The notes under the pieces are model-generated. The model was not told the DNA's origin, ran no database searches, and was given only the letters and a program-made list of their open reading frames with translations. From Clostridiales bacterium (lineage in GTDB: Bacteria > Bacillota > Clostridia > Lachnospirales > Lachnospiraceae), in NCBI GenBank assembly GCA_012520645.1, contig JAAYNV010000055.1, positions 50,885 through 114,884 of the forward strand: a DNA stretch of 64,000 nucleotides, in the 5' to 3' direction. A program made the translations under genes and the position numbers. Each line of letters starts with the position of its first letter. The stretch's first letter is position 1. This document shows, in pieces, positions 54,625-63,890 of the stretch.

Positions 54625-55683
54625 TCAGCCGGCAAAAATCCGGGCAATGTCATTATACATCACAAATACCATAAAAAGCATCAGTGCTACAAACCCGGCA
54701 AAGTGTACCATCCCCTCCTTGTCCGGCGGCACCGGTTTGCCCCGTACGACCTCCACCAGCATAAATACCAGCCGTCCGCCGTCCAGTGCCGGAAGCGGCA
54801 TTAAATTCAGGAAACCAATATTCACACTGAGTAATATGGCGATCCGGGTCATGTAGAAAAATACCACCCGAAATCCGTAATCCTTTGTTGCCTCATAGGT
54901 ATCCCCGACAATCTGCGCCATTCCCACAGGACCTGCCATATCTGTAGCAGCCACCTTACCGCCGATTAACATCGCCAGACTTTTATATGTCATTTCCAGC
55001 TGGTATCCCACATTGTAAAAACTGTATTTGATCCATTCAAAACCGCTCACCTTTGCCTCTTCAGGATTCGTATAATGATAAATCCCAATATAATAATACT
55101 GTCCTTCCTCATCAAATGCCGGTTGCAGAGTCGTCTGATACTCCTTTCCGTCTCGCATATAAGTAATGACCACCTGTTTTCCTTCATTGAACATTAACGT
55201 TGTGCTGATCTCATCAAAGAAATGCACCCTTTCGCCATTGATACGGACAATTTCATCTCCTGCCAAAAGCCCTGCCGCCTCCGCCGGAGAATCCGGTATA
55301 ATTTCCGAAACCGTAGGCTTATTCACCCCATTCATTCCAAAAATAATCAAGGTCAGGAAAAATGCAAGAATAAAGTTAAAAACCGGTCCCGCTGCCACCG
55401 TCGCAATTCTTCCCCAGACATTTGTTTCCGAAAAGCTTTTGCCGGTGTTCTCGGAATGAATCATCTCAGCCCCATCTTCTCCTGCAAACATGCAGGCACC
55501 GCCAATCGGTAAAAGCCGCAGGGAATAGACTGTCCCCTTTCTGGTAAAGGAACAGAGCTTCGGTCCCATGCCGACCGAAAACTCCACCACACCGATACCG
55601 TTCATTCTGCCAAGCAGAAAATGTCCGAATTCATGTCCGATGACAATAACTCCAAAAATAACAAAAAATAATATAATCGTCAC
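54625..55683 (-). CDS. rseP: Site-2 zinc metalloprotease RseP
   Basis: Membrane-embedded protease of 352 residues. The zinc motif HEFGH is at about residues 17-21 and the third ligand in LPALDGGRL. A PDZ domain lies between (SPAEAAGLLAGDEIVRINGE). It cuts membrane regulators or leftover signal peptides. It overlaps the end of dxr by four bases. Confidence 0.95.
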   Translation of the reverse strand: MTIILFFVIFGVIVIGHEFGHFLLGRMNGIGVVEFSVGMGPKLCSFTRKGTVYSLRLLPIGGACMFAGEDGAEMIHSENTGKSFSETNVWGRIATVAAGPVFNFILAFFLTLIIFGMNGVNKPTVSEIIPDSPAEAAGLLAGDEIVRINGERVHFFDEISTTLMFNEGKQVVITYMRDGKEYQTTLQPAFDEEGQYYYIGIYHYTNPEEAKVSGFEWIKYSFYNVGYQLEMTYKSLAMLIGGKVAATDMAGPVGMAQIVGDTYEATKDYGFRVVFFYMTRIAILLSVNIGFLNLMPLPALDGGRLVFMLVEVVRGKPVPPDKEGMVHFAGFVALMLFMVFVMYNDIARIFAG

Positions 55684-56834
55684 GCCTGTTTTACCACCTG
55701 TCTGATATACTCATAGGTCTCTGCCTCTGCCGCAAGTATTTCCTCCACGCCCGGTGCTTCTACCTTCTTATGATGCTCCATCGATGCCTGAATTAATTCT
55801 GCAATCTGCAAAAATTTAATTTTTTTATTTAAGAACAGACTGACTGCCATCTCATTTGCCGCATTGAATACGGTCGGCATACTGCCTCCCATGCGTGCCG
55901 CCTCAAAAGCAAGCTTCAGCCCGGTAAAGGTTTCCATATCCGGTCTTTCAAAAGTCATCTGGGAAAGTTCATAAAAATCCACTCTTTTCGTGTCCATCGG
56001 CTTTCTATCCGGATAAAACAGCGCATATTGAATCGGGAGCTTCATATCCGGCATACCAAGCTGGGCAATGATTCCTCCGTCCACATATTCTACTGCCGAA
56101 TGAATGATACTCTGTGGATGAACAATAACCTGTATCTGGTCCAGATCCGTATCAAACAGCCATTTTGCCTCCATAACCTCCAAACCCTTGTTGACTAAGG
56201 TTGCCGAATCGATGGTAATTTTACGCCCCATGGACCAGTTCGGGTGCTTTAAAGCATCCTCGACTGTCATATCCGCTAACTCCTCCCGTTTTTTTCCGCG
56301 GAAAGGTCCTCCGGATGCCGTCAGCAGAATTTTAGAAAGTTCTTTTCGCTTTGCCCCCTGTAAAGACTGGAAGATTGCACTGTGCTCACTATCCACCGGC
56401 AGAATCGAAACTCCCTTCTTCTTTGCCAGCGGCATAATGATGTGTCCTGCCGTTACAAGCGTCTCCTTATTGGCAAGGGCAATCGTCTTTCCCTGTTCTA
56501 TAGCAGCAATGGTCGGCCGGATACCAATCATACCTACAATCGCCGTGACCAGTATATCCATCTCCTCCATCACGGCAATCTGCAGCAGTCCTTCCATGCC
56601 ATATGCAATTTCCACCGACAAATCTGCCGTTCTTTCTTTCAGCTCCTTTGCCGCATCTTCACTCCACATAACTGCAAGCTTCGGATGGAATTCCCGTATC
56701 TGTTCTTCCATTTTTGCCGTACTACTCCCGGCAGCAAGTGCCAGCACCTCAAGTTCCTGTGAATAGTTTCTCACAATTTCAAGTGTCTGTGTTCCAATCG
56801 ATCCTGTAGATCCGAGAATCGCTATCTTTTTCAT
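55680..56834 (-). CDS. dxr: 1-deoxy-D-xylulose 5-phosphate reductoisomerase
   Basis: Second enzyme of the MEP pathway, 384 residues. NADPH loop GSTGSIGTQTLEIV at the start, and the active site LPVDSEHSAIFQ and ASGGPFRG are clear. It is between cdsA and rseP, an arrangement widespread in bacteria. Confidence 0.97.
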   Translation of the reverse strand: MKKIAILGSTGSIGTQTLEIVRNYSQELEVLALAAGSSTAKMEEQIREFHPKLAVMWSEDAAKELKERTADLSVEIAYGMEGLLQIAVMEEMDILVTAIVGMIGIRPTIAAIEQGKTIALANKETLVTAGHIIMPLAKKKGVSILPVDSEHSAIFQSLQGAKRKELSKILLTASGGPFRGKKREELADMTVEDALKHPNWSMGRKITIDSATLVNKGLEVMEAKWLFDTDLDQIQVIVHPQSIIHSAVEYVDGGIIAQLGMPDMKLPIQYALFYPDRKPMDTKRVDFYELSQMTFERPDMETFTGLKLAFEAARMGGSMPTVFNAANEMAVSLFLNKKIKFLQIAELIQASMEHHKKVEAPGVEEILAAEAETYEYIRQVVKQA

Positions 56835-56873
56835 ATCCGTATCCTTACTCCTTTCCCAAAACCATGCTGCTGA

Positions 56874-57704
56874 CTACAACAACAGAATCAACAGAAGATA
56901 CGTAAGCGGTGCCGTAAAGATCACACTGTCAAACCGGTCCATAATCCCTCCGTGCCCCGGTATAAGTTTCCCGTAATCCTTAATTCCATGATCTCTTTTA
57001 ATACCGGATGCTGCCAAATCCCCAATTTGGGAAATGATGGCTCCAACCGCACTGACGAGTGCAAAAATTCCCGTCACCGATACATCCGTAATCTGTTTTT
57101 CTGCCACAAAATAAGCAAACAGCGCACCGACTGCCGCAGAACCTGCAATTCCTCCGATTGCTCCTTCTATAGACTTTTTCGGACTGAGTACCGGCGCCAG
57201 CTTATGCTTTCCCATCGTCACTCCGACAAAATATGCACAGGTATCACAAATCCAGGAACTGATAAAGATCATCCATACAAAGTAGATGCCATGGGGAAGA
57301 CTTCTGACCAGATAAATAAACGACAGCATTACAGACGTATAAATCAGGCTGAAGATTCCGGAAATGACCTGAGTTGCTTTATACTTCGGAAAAGTCAGTA
57401 CATAAACTGCCATCATGACCATCATGCTTCCGATGATGACAAGTGCCAGAAACTCCTGTACATTTTCAAGACACCCCTGACCAAAATACAACAGCGCATA
57501 ATAAACTGCCGTTCCGGCATACCCTGCCGCTTCCAGTCCATTGATCCTTTTTCCCTCCGTATATACTCCGGTCGCCTTGGAAACCTCCCGGAATGCAATG
57601 CAGGAAAGAAGGAACAGTACCGAAGCTAACAGTCCTCCACCCGCCAGAATCACGACAAGCGCAAGAACGCCGAGCACGCCTCCGCTGATGATTCGCTGCT
57701 TCAT
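56874..57704 (-). CDS. cdsA: Phosphatidate cytidylyltransferase
   Basis: Makes CDP-diacylglycerol for phospholipid synthesis, 276 residues, about eight membrane helices. The signature SPKKSIEGAIGGIAGS and the C-terminal DRFDSVIFTAPLTY agree with the family. It follows uppS by three bases. Confidence 0.95.
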   Translation of the reverse strand: MKQRIISGGVLGVLALVVILAGGGLLASVLFLLSCIAFREVSKATGVYTEGKRINGLEAAGYAGTAVYYALLYFGQGCLENVQEFLALVIIGSMMVMMAVYVLTFPKYKATQVISGIFSLIYTSVMLSFIYLVRSLPHGIYFVWMIFISSWICDTCAYFVGVTMGKHKLAPVLSPKKSIEGAIGGIAGSAAVGALFAYFVAEKQITDVSVTGIFALVSAVGAIISQIGDLAASGIKRDHGIKDYGKLIPGHGGIMDRFDSVIFTAPLTYLLLILLL

Positions 57705-57707
57705 AGT

Positions 57708-58415
57708 TTATTCCTCCTTTATCCCGCCGTATTTTCTTTCCCTATGATTATATGCCTCTATGGCCTTTTCCAATTCTGCTTTTGAGAAATCCGGCCATGC
57801 TACCGGTGTAAAATAAAATTCCGTATAGGCAAGCTGCCACAACAGAAAGTTGGAAATTCGCTGTTCATTACAGGTACGAATCAACAGATCCGGTTCCGGC
57901 AGCCCTTTCGTATCCAGTCTGTCCGCGATGAGCTCCTCTGTCACCTCATCTGCTGAAAGCGTTCCTTTTTTTACATCCTCTGCAATCTCCTTTACGGCGC
58001 GCACAATTTCATCCCTTCCGCCATAATTTAAAGCAATCTGAAAATGCAGACCATCATTATCCTTTGTTGCTTTCTCAAGCTCGGCAATACGGTCGCGGAC
58101 ATCCTCAGCCAGCCCGGTCTTATCTCCCAGAACCCGCACACACATCCGGTTCTTCTCTGCCGTTTTCAGACACGTTTTCATATAGTTTCGAAGCAGCTTC
58201 ATCAGCGCATCTACCTCGTCCTTTGGACGGTTCCAGTTTTCCGTTGAAAAAGCATAGACCGTCAGATACTGCACGCCCATTTTATAAGCCTCTTCACAAA
58301 TGACCTCCACCGTTTTTGCACCTTGTACATGTCCGTAATTTCTTGGCATTCCCTTACTCTTTGCCCATCTTCCATTTCCATCCAGTATGATGGCAATATG
58401 CTTTGGAATATTCAT
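57708..58415 (-). CDS. uppS: Undecaprenyl diphosphate synthase
   Basis: cis-prenyltransferase building the C55 lipid carrier for cell-wall precursors, 235 residues. Landmarks are IAIILDGNGRWAKSKG with the catalytic Asp (about residue 12), YAFSTENWNRP and PDLLIRTCNEQRISNFLLWQ. It has its own promoter. Confidence 0.96.
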   Translation of the reverse strand: MNIPKHIAIILDGNGRWAKSKGMPRNYGHVQGAKTVEVICEEAYKMGVQYLTVYAFSTENWNRPKDEVDALMKLLRNYMKTCLKTAEKNRMCVRVLGDKTGLAEDVRDRIAELEKATKDNDGLHFQIALNYGGRDEIVRAVKEIAEDVKKGTLSADEVTEELIADRLDTKGLPEPDLLIRTCNEQRISNFLLWQLAYTEFYFTPVAWPDFSKAELEKAIEAYNHRERKYGGIKEE

Positions 58416-58454
58416 ATCCGTAACCTTCCCTTTCCATGCAGGCTAATTTCCCGT

Positions 58455-58483
58455 TTTATAGGTTTACATAACACACATTACAA
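58455..58483 (-). promoter_or_regulatory. Promoter of the uppS-cdsA-dxr-rseP operon
   Basis: On the minus strand TTGTAA (58483-58478) and TATAAA (58460-58455) are spaced by 17 bases. Confidence 0.55.
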
Positions 58484-58527
58484 GAAAAAGAGGAACGACG
58501 CAGACCGTCCGTCCCCCTTTCCATTTT
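58484..58527 (-). terminator. Terminator-like hairpin after frr
   Basis: On the minus strand AAAGGGGGACGG pairs with CGTTCCTCTTT-type sequence with several G-U pairs, followed by a T-rich run. It partly separates frr from uppS. Confidence 0.45.
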
Positions 58528-58555
58528 CATAGATTACCGCCTGTCTGATCTTCCA

Positions 58556-59107
58556 TTATACTGTCATAATTTCTTTGGATTTGGAATCAACCAGACTGTC
58601 AATTTCCTTAATAAATTTATCAGTCAGTTTCTGAAGCTTCTCCTCTAACTGCTTGATTTCATCCTCGGAGACCTCTTCCTTCGCAAGTTTCTTGAATGCG
58701 TCATTTCCGTCACGGCGAATGTTTCGGATAGCCACCTTTCCATCTTCGCCCTTTTTCTTAACCTCTTTTACAAGATCCTTTCTGCGTTCCTCGGTTAACT
58801 CCGGAAAAACAAGACGGATAACACTGCCGTCATTGGACGGTGTGATTCCCACATCAGAAGCCATAATCGCCTTCTCGATATCCTTGATCAGGCTCTTCTC
58901 CCAAGGTGCGATCTGAATCATTCTCGGTTCCGGAACGGAAACATTGCCAACCTGCTGGATCGGAGTCGGTGTTCCGTAATAATCTACCTTAATCTTATCC
59001 AGTACATGCGGGTTCGCACGTCCTGCACGAATCGATGCGAAGTCAGACTCTAAAAAGTGGTAAGCCTTCTGCATTTTTTCTTCATAAACCTGTAACCTTT
59101 CGTCCAT
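58556..59107 (-). CDS. frr: Ribosome recycling factor
   Basis: Splits post-termination ribosomes with EF-G, 183 residues, with AGRANPHVLDKIKVDYYGTPTP and NIRRDGNDAFKKL. It follows pyrH by 12 bases, the usual pair. Confidence 0.97.
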   Translation of the reverse strand: MDERLQVYEEKMQKAYHFLESDFASIRAGRANPHVLDKIKVDYYGTPTPIQQVGNVSVPEPRMIQIAPWEKSLIKDIEKAIMASDVGITPSNDGSVIRLVFPELTEERRKDLVKEVKKKGEDGKVAIRNIRRDGNDAFKKLAKEEVSEDEIKQLEEKLQKLTDKFIKEIDSLVDSKSKEIMTV

Positions 59108-59119
59108 TCGCCCTTCCTC

Positions 59120-59818
59120 CTACTCTACTGTCACTTTCGTTCCGGTAAAATTTCCTTTTACCGTATTTACAATACTGTTTTCTTCGTTCAGACCAAATAC
59201 CCACATAGGCATCTTGTTATCTCTTGCCAGAATCGAAGCTGTCATATCCACAACCTGAAGATTCTTGTCAATAACCTCCTGAATGGATACGGAATCATAT
59301 TTCTTTGCTTCCGGATTGGTTCTTGGATCATCATCATAGACACCATCCACAGCCTTCGCAAGCAGAATGACATCTGCCTCTACCTCAATCGCACGCAGCA
59401 CTACACCGGTGTCCGTAGAAAAATATGGGTGACCGGTTCCTCCTGCAAAGAAAACGACTATCCCCTTTGCAAAATATTTGTTGGCACGATCCTTGGAAAA
59501 TAACTTCGTAAAAGATCCGCACTCAAACGGTGTCAAAATATTGGTCAGCATCCCTGTACTGCGAAAAATTTCAGAAACATAGATACAGTTCATGATCGTT
59601 GCCAGCATTCCGATCTGGTCTGCTTTCGTGCGGTCAATATTTTCACTGGAACGTCCACGCCAGAAATTACCGCCGCCGATCACAATGCCGACCTCTATTC
59701 CTGCATCTACCAATTCCTTAACCTGTAAAGCGACCTGTCTGACCGTAGGCTCATCAAAACCTGTTTTTTTATCTCCTGCCAGTGCTTCTCCACTGAGCTT
59801 CAATAATATTCTCTTCAT
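59120..59818 (-). CDS. pyrH: UMP kinase
   Basis: Makes UDP from UMP, 232 residues. It opens RILLKLSGEALAGD and has IVIGGGNFWRG and GTGHPYFSTDTG for substrate binding. It is first of the pyrH-frr pair, after the bactofilin. Confidence 0.97.
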   Translation of the reverse strand: MKRILLKLSGEALAGDKKTGFDEPTVRQVALQVKELVDAGIEVGIVIGGGNFWRGRSSENIDRTKADQIGMLATIMNCIYVSEIFRSTGMLTNILTPFECGSFTKLFSKDRANKYFAKGIVVFFAGGTGHPYFSTDTGVVLRAIEVEADVILLAKAVDGVYDDDPRTNPEAKKYDSVSIQEVIDKNLQVVDMTASILARDNKMPMWVFGLNEENSIVNTVKGNFTGTKVTVE

Positions 59819-59843
59819 TTTTCTGCCTCACTCAACTATGGTG

Positions 59844-60554
59844 TTATGCTTTCTTACCGGCTTTCTTGATATCGCTGAAGAAAGAAGTCGGGCTGACATC
59901 GGCATAGCACTGTGAACACATACCTTCGATTACTGCACCATTATTAATCTGTACAGACTTCGATTTGATATTTCCCATAACAATTGCAGAAGTATCCAGA
60001 ATAACCGGTCCCTTTACATCGATATCACCCTTTACAGCACCTGCAATCACTGCGCTTGTAGCAGTAATATTTCCAATAATAACGGAACTTTGTCCAATCT
60101 TTACGCTGCCCTCGGAAATGATTTCTCCGGTTACCTTCGCACCTTCCGCATATACCTCTGCTGCCTTGGAATTTCCTTGAATAGAGCCTGTCACATTCAG
60201 CTTACCGAGTACATTGATATTTCCATTTACTGTTCCGATCAGATCCATAGAGCCCTCTGAAGTAATATCACCGGTGATGATCATACCAGCCGTGATTACT
60301 GCTGTTTCATCTACAGCGGCTCTTGTCGTGTTCGTTGTTGTACCAAATGCATCCATTTTTCTTTCCTCTTCTCTTACGTTTCTGGAAGCAAATGCCGGTG
60401 CTTCATATTCCGGTGTCGAAGTCTGCCTTACAGGAACTTCCGGTACTTCCTCCTGTACCGTTTCCTGTGCTGCTGCCTCTTCTGTTGTTTCCTCCGGCAT
60501 CAGTTCATTGACTGCCTGAGATAAATCATCCTTTAATTCTGAGAAAAAACCCAT
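59844..60554 (-). CDS. Bactofilin-like polymer-forming protein
   Basis: Self-assembling cytoskeletal-type protein, 236 residues. An N-terminal Glu/Thr-rich linker precedes a beta-helical bactofilin core of repeated G-x-I/V strands (TGDITSEGSMDLIGTVNGNI through VKGPVILDTSAIVMGNI, about residues 90-215). The ATG at 60554 follows GGAGG. It could position wall enzymes; the deacetylase is the gene upstream. Confidence 0.9.
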   Translation of the reverse strand: MGFFSELKDDLSQAVNELMPEETTEEAAAQETVQEEVPEVPVRQTSTPEYEAPAFASRNVREEERKMDAFGTTTNTTRAAVDETAVITAGMIITGDITSEGSMDLIGTVNGNINVLGKLNVTGSIQGNSKAAEVYAEGAKVTGEIISEGSVKIGQSSVIIGNITATSAVIAGAVKGDIDVKGPVILDTSAIVMGNIKSKSVQINNGAVIEGMCSQCYADVSPTSFFSDIKKAGKKA

Positions 60555-60603
60555 TTTAAATCCTCCATTCCTTTGTATCTCATCCGGTAAAACCGGATAC
60601 TTC

Positions 60604-61599
60604 CTATCTGTTATGGTGCACCGGCTCTGTTTCCTCTGTAATGGCCGTGATTTCCACACCATCCATTGCCTGTATTTTTTCAATCACAAGGGGCAATGCT
60701 TCCACCGTGGTTTTCTTTGCACCGGAATCGTGCATCAAAATGACCGGTTCCTCATGATTCGGAATCGTGTTTGTGCAGTTACTCACTATTTGCTGTACGG
60801 AAAGTCCTCCTGCTGAGGAATCTCCGCTTGATATATTCCAGTCGAAAAAAACAATTCCCTGCTCATCCAACCAGTCAATCAGATCATCCATACTGGTACC
60901 GCCCTTTACATGGTTGCTGCTACCTCCCGGAAAACGGTATAGCATCGGTTTTTCTCCCGTTGTTTCCCAAAGCAGCGTCTGCAGTCTCAGTGTATCCTCT
61001 ATAAAAGCCTCTTTGGACGCATATACTTCTCCATACCTGTGGGTATAAGAATGCATGCCAAGTGTATGACCCTCTTCTACAATCCTTCGATACATTGCCA
61101 AAGACTGTTCATCCTCTCTGCCATTGACAAAGAAGGTCGCCTTGACATCATATTCCTTCAGAATATCCAGAATATCATCCGTCATTACACTGGGGCCGTC
61201 ATCAAAGGTTAGATGTACCTCCTTGATCATTTCCTGCGTTTCCACTGCCAGTGCATCGCTCCCGTCCGCTTCATTCTCTGCCTTTCCAGCCTGCACTGCA
61301 TTGCTGTCCGTCTGCCCGTCGCTTTCCTGCAGTAAAATATCCGCATGCGACATAGCTTCATTTTCTTCCGGTACCCCGGAAAGTTGCTGTACTGCAGTGC
61401 TTTCTTCCGTCTCTATAACGGTTCTGGCTTCATACAGTTCATCCACTTTATTTTCCAGCTGTACAACCCTTATAAAAAGATAAACGCACAGGATGGTCGG
61501 TATCAATATGCCTGCCAGAATTGACAGAATAATGATTTTCTTCAGCCGGCGGATACGTTTTACCCGCCTTTTGGAGACTGCTTTCTTTTGTTCAGTCAT
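60604..61599 (-). CDS. Polysaccharide deacetylase (PgdA-like)
   Basis: Membrane-anchored NodB-type deacetylase, 331 residues. One hydrophobic segment (residues 20-45), an acidic linker, then LTFDDGPS, HSYTHRYG, RFPGGSSN, the DWN segment and LMHDSG, the metal and catalytic motifs. It probably deacetylates peptidoglycan or another cell-surface glycan. Its promoter is at 61634-61639. Confidence 0.92.
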   Translation of the reverse strand: MTEQKKAVSKRRVKRIRRLKKIIILSILAGILIPTILCVYLFIRVVQLENKVDELYEARTVIETEESTAVQQLSGVPEENEAMSHADILLQESDGQTDSNAVQAGKAENEADGSDALAVETQEMIKEVHLTFDDGPSVMTDDILDILKEYDVKATFFVNGREDEQSLAMYRRIVEEGHTLGMHSYTHRYGEVYASKEAFIEDTLRLQTLLWETTGEKPMLYRFPGGSSNHVKGGTSMDDLIDWLDEQGIVFFDWNISSGDSSAGGLSVQQIVSNCTNTIPNHEEPVILMHDSGAKKTTVEALPLVIEKIQAMDGVEITAITEETEPVHHNR

Positions 61600-61633
61600 C
61601 CTTTTTTCAATTCTCCTTTTTTAATCACCGTTA

Positions 61634-61658
61634 ATTATACCATAAACTTTTGCAATAC
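61634..61658 (-). promoter_or_regulatory. Extended -10 promoter of the deacetylase gene
   Basis: On the minus strand TGGTATAAT (TATAAT at 61639-61634) is an extended -10 element, with a weak -35 (TTTTGT) 17 bases upstream. Confidence 0.5.
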
Positions 61659-61670
61659 AAAACCATAAAT

Positions 61671-63110
61671 TTATTTTCTCCATGTAGAAGGCATCAGTAA
61701 AATCAACATAGGAAATATTTCCAGTCTTCCTGCCAACATATCAAAAATCAAAACCCACTTTGACATCGACGAATACATGGAAAAATTTCCGGTTGGTCCC
61801 ACCAGACTAAGTCCCGGACCGATATTATTAATCGTTGCGGCAACCGCCGTAAAATTCGTAGTAAAATCATAGTTTCCAAGACTGATCAACAGCAGAGAAA
61901 CGGCATAGATTCCCACATATGCAACCAAAAAGACATTGGCGGCACGCACTACCGTATGCTCAATGCGCTTTCCATCCATCTGTACTGCCTTAATACTTCT
62001 TGGATGGATCAAAAAATCCAGTTCCTTTTTAACCGTTTTACAATAGATCACAATACGGGAAACCTTTATGCCTCCTCCCGTGCTGCCCGCACAGGCGCCA
62101 ATAAACATCAGCACAATCAGTAATACCTTGGAAAACTCCGGCCACAAATCAAAATCCACCGTGGAAAAGCCGGTAGTCGTCATAATGGATGCCGCCTGAA
62201 ATGCTGCGTGATGCAGATTTTCTCCCACCCCGGCGGAACTGTTTGACAGATTATAAGCGATCAAAAGCGTGATCACCGCATAAATTCCAAAATAACACCG
62301 CACTTCTGAAATGCGCAGCGCTTCTCTTCCTTTTCTCATAAGAAGAAGAAAGTAGACGGAAAAATTCACTCCAAACAACAGCATAAAAACAGTCACCACC
62401 GTCTGAATATAGTAACTATAGCCACCCATACTGTCGTTCCTAATACCAAAACCTCCTGTACCTGCTGTACCGAATGCGGTACAAACTGCATCAAACAGCG
62501 GCATTCCTCCTGCCAACAGCAGTCCCAGTTCAAACAGCGTCAGCGCAATATAAATTCCATACAGATACCCTGCCGTCTGACGCACCTTCGGCACAAGCTT
62601 GCTGACCGACGGTCCCGGACTTTCCGCTTTCATCAAATGAAGGTTTTGTCCGCCACCCGCAAGCGGAAGAATCGCCATCACGAATACCAGTACCCCCATT
62701 CCTCCAATCCAATGTGAAAAACTGCGCCAGAACAGATTGGCATGGGACAAGGCCTCCACATCATTCAGAATACTTGCACCGGTCGTCGTAAATCCGGAAA
62801 CGATTTCAAACATTGCATTGGTATAAACCGGGATTTCTCCGCTGATATAAAACGGCAATGCCCCTACCAGACTGATGACGATCCAGCAAAGCGCCGTGGT
62901 AATAAATCCCTCCCGCGCATAAAAAGTCGTTCTCTGCGGCTTTTTAAAGCTCATTGCCGTTCCAAGCAAAAAAGCCACCGTCCCGCAGATCAGATAATCT
63001 TCCCAGGTGCCTTCCCTGTAAATCAGGTCCACCAATACCGGAGGCAGCATAAATAAACCTTCCAGCTTTAAAATCCATCCTAAAATATATCGTATACTTC
63101 CATAATTCAT
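61671..63110 (-). CDS. trkH: TrkH-family potassium uptake protein
   Basis: K+ translocating membrane subunit, 479 residues, with four membrane-pore-membrane repeats. The selectivity-like stretches are FEIVSGFTTTGASI, GTAGTGGFGI, ASIMTTTGFST and TINNIGPGLS. It works with the cytoplasmic TrkA, whose gene follows upstream but is truncated. Confidence 0.95.
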   Translation of the reverse strand: MNYGSIRYILGWILKLEGLFMLPPVLVDLIYREGTWEDYLICGTVAFLLGTAMSFKKPQRTTFYAREGFITTALCWIVISLVGALPFYISGEIPVYTNAMFEIVSGFTTTGASILNDVEALSHANLFWRSFSHWIGGMGVLVFVMAILPLAGGGQNLHLMKAESPGPSVSKLVPKVRQTAGYLYGIYIALTLFELGLLLAGGMPLFDAVCTAFGTAGTGGFGIRNDSMGGYSYYIQTVVTVFMLLFGVNFSVYFLLLMRKGREALRISEVRCYFGIYAVITLLIAYNLSNSSAGVGENLHHAAFQAASIMTTTGFSTVDFDLWPEFSKVLLIVLMFIGACAGSTGGGIKVSRIVIYCKTVKKELDFLIHPRSIKAVQMDGKRIEHTVVRAANVFLVAYVGIYAVSLLLISLGNYDFTTNFTAVAATINNIGPGLSLVGPTGNFSMYSSMSKWVLIFDMLAGRLEIFPMLILLMPSTWRK

Positions 63111-63122
63111 ATCTTATCTCTC

Positions 63123-63890
63123 TTATGCCAGAATATCCGCAATATCCTTTAATCCTTTGTTTGTTGTTACCACAACAACCGTATCTCCGGTCTGAATACA
63201 ATCCCGTCCGGAAGGAAGAATAAACCTGCCCTGCCGTACAATCGTACATAATAACAGATTTTTCTTCAATTTCAAGTCCATTAAAGCAATATCCGTAACT
63301 TTAGAAGGTTCCTTAACGACAAACTCCAGTGCTTCCACCTGATTATCTTCCATCAGATAAACAGCCTCCACATTACATCCCATGGAATTTTGCATAGAGC
63401 GCACATACTGCACGATATATTCTGCGGTCAGATATTTAGGGCTTACAATGCTGCCAATCGGAATGTCATCAATCACGCTGTCGTAATCAATCTTATTGAT
63501 TTTCGTAATCAGTTTTGCTTCTGACACCTTATGTGCATACAGCGAAAGCATGATATTCTCTTCATCATAATCCGTTAGTGAGACGAAGGCATCCATCTGC
63601 GGCAGTCCCTCTTCTAACAGAATATCATGGTTGGAAGCGTCTCCATGTATGATCATTGCTTTTGGCAGAAGATCACAAAGATCCTCACACCGCTTTCTGT
63701 TTGTCTCGACAATCTTTACCTGTATCTTGGATCGCAGCAGACTTTCTGCCAGATAATAAGCAATCTTGCTGCCTCCGGCTATCATAACACTTTTGATTTT
63801 GTGCGTCTTGATTCCAATATCCGCAAACAGCTCATTCAGTTTGTCAGGTGGTGCAATGACCGAAATACTGTCGCTATAGTGGTTCAGTTG
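63123..63890 (-). pseudogene. trkA: trkA, 5'-truncated remnant
   Basis: NAD-binding gating protein of the Trk potassium system, only the C-terminal part. The intact frame contains MIAGGSKIAYYLAE (second Rossmann domain) and the C-terminal TrkA_C domain. Upstream the frame still reads TrkA-like (SDSISVIAPPDKLNELF, the end of the first TrkA_C domain) back to about 63880, then hits TGA at 63893. The first ~200 residues are missing. An internal ATG at 63785 without a ribosome site could give a 220-residue fragment. Confidence 0.8.
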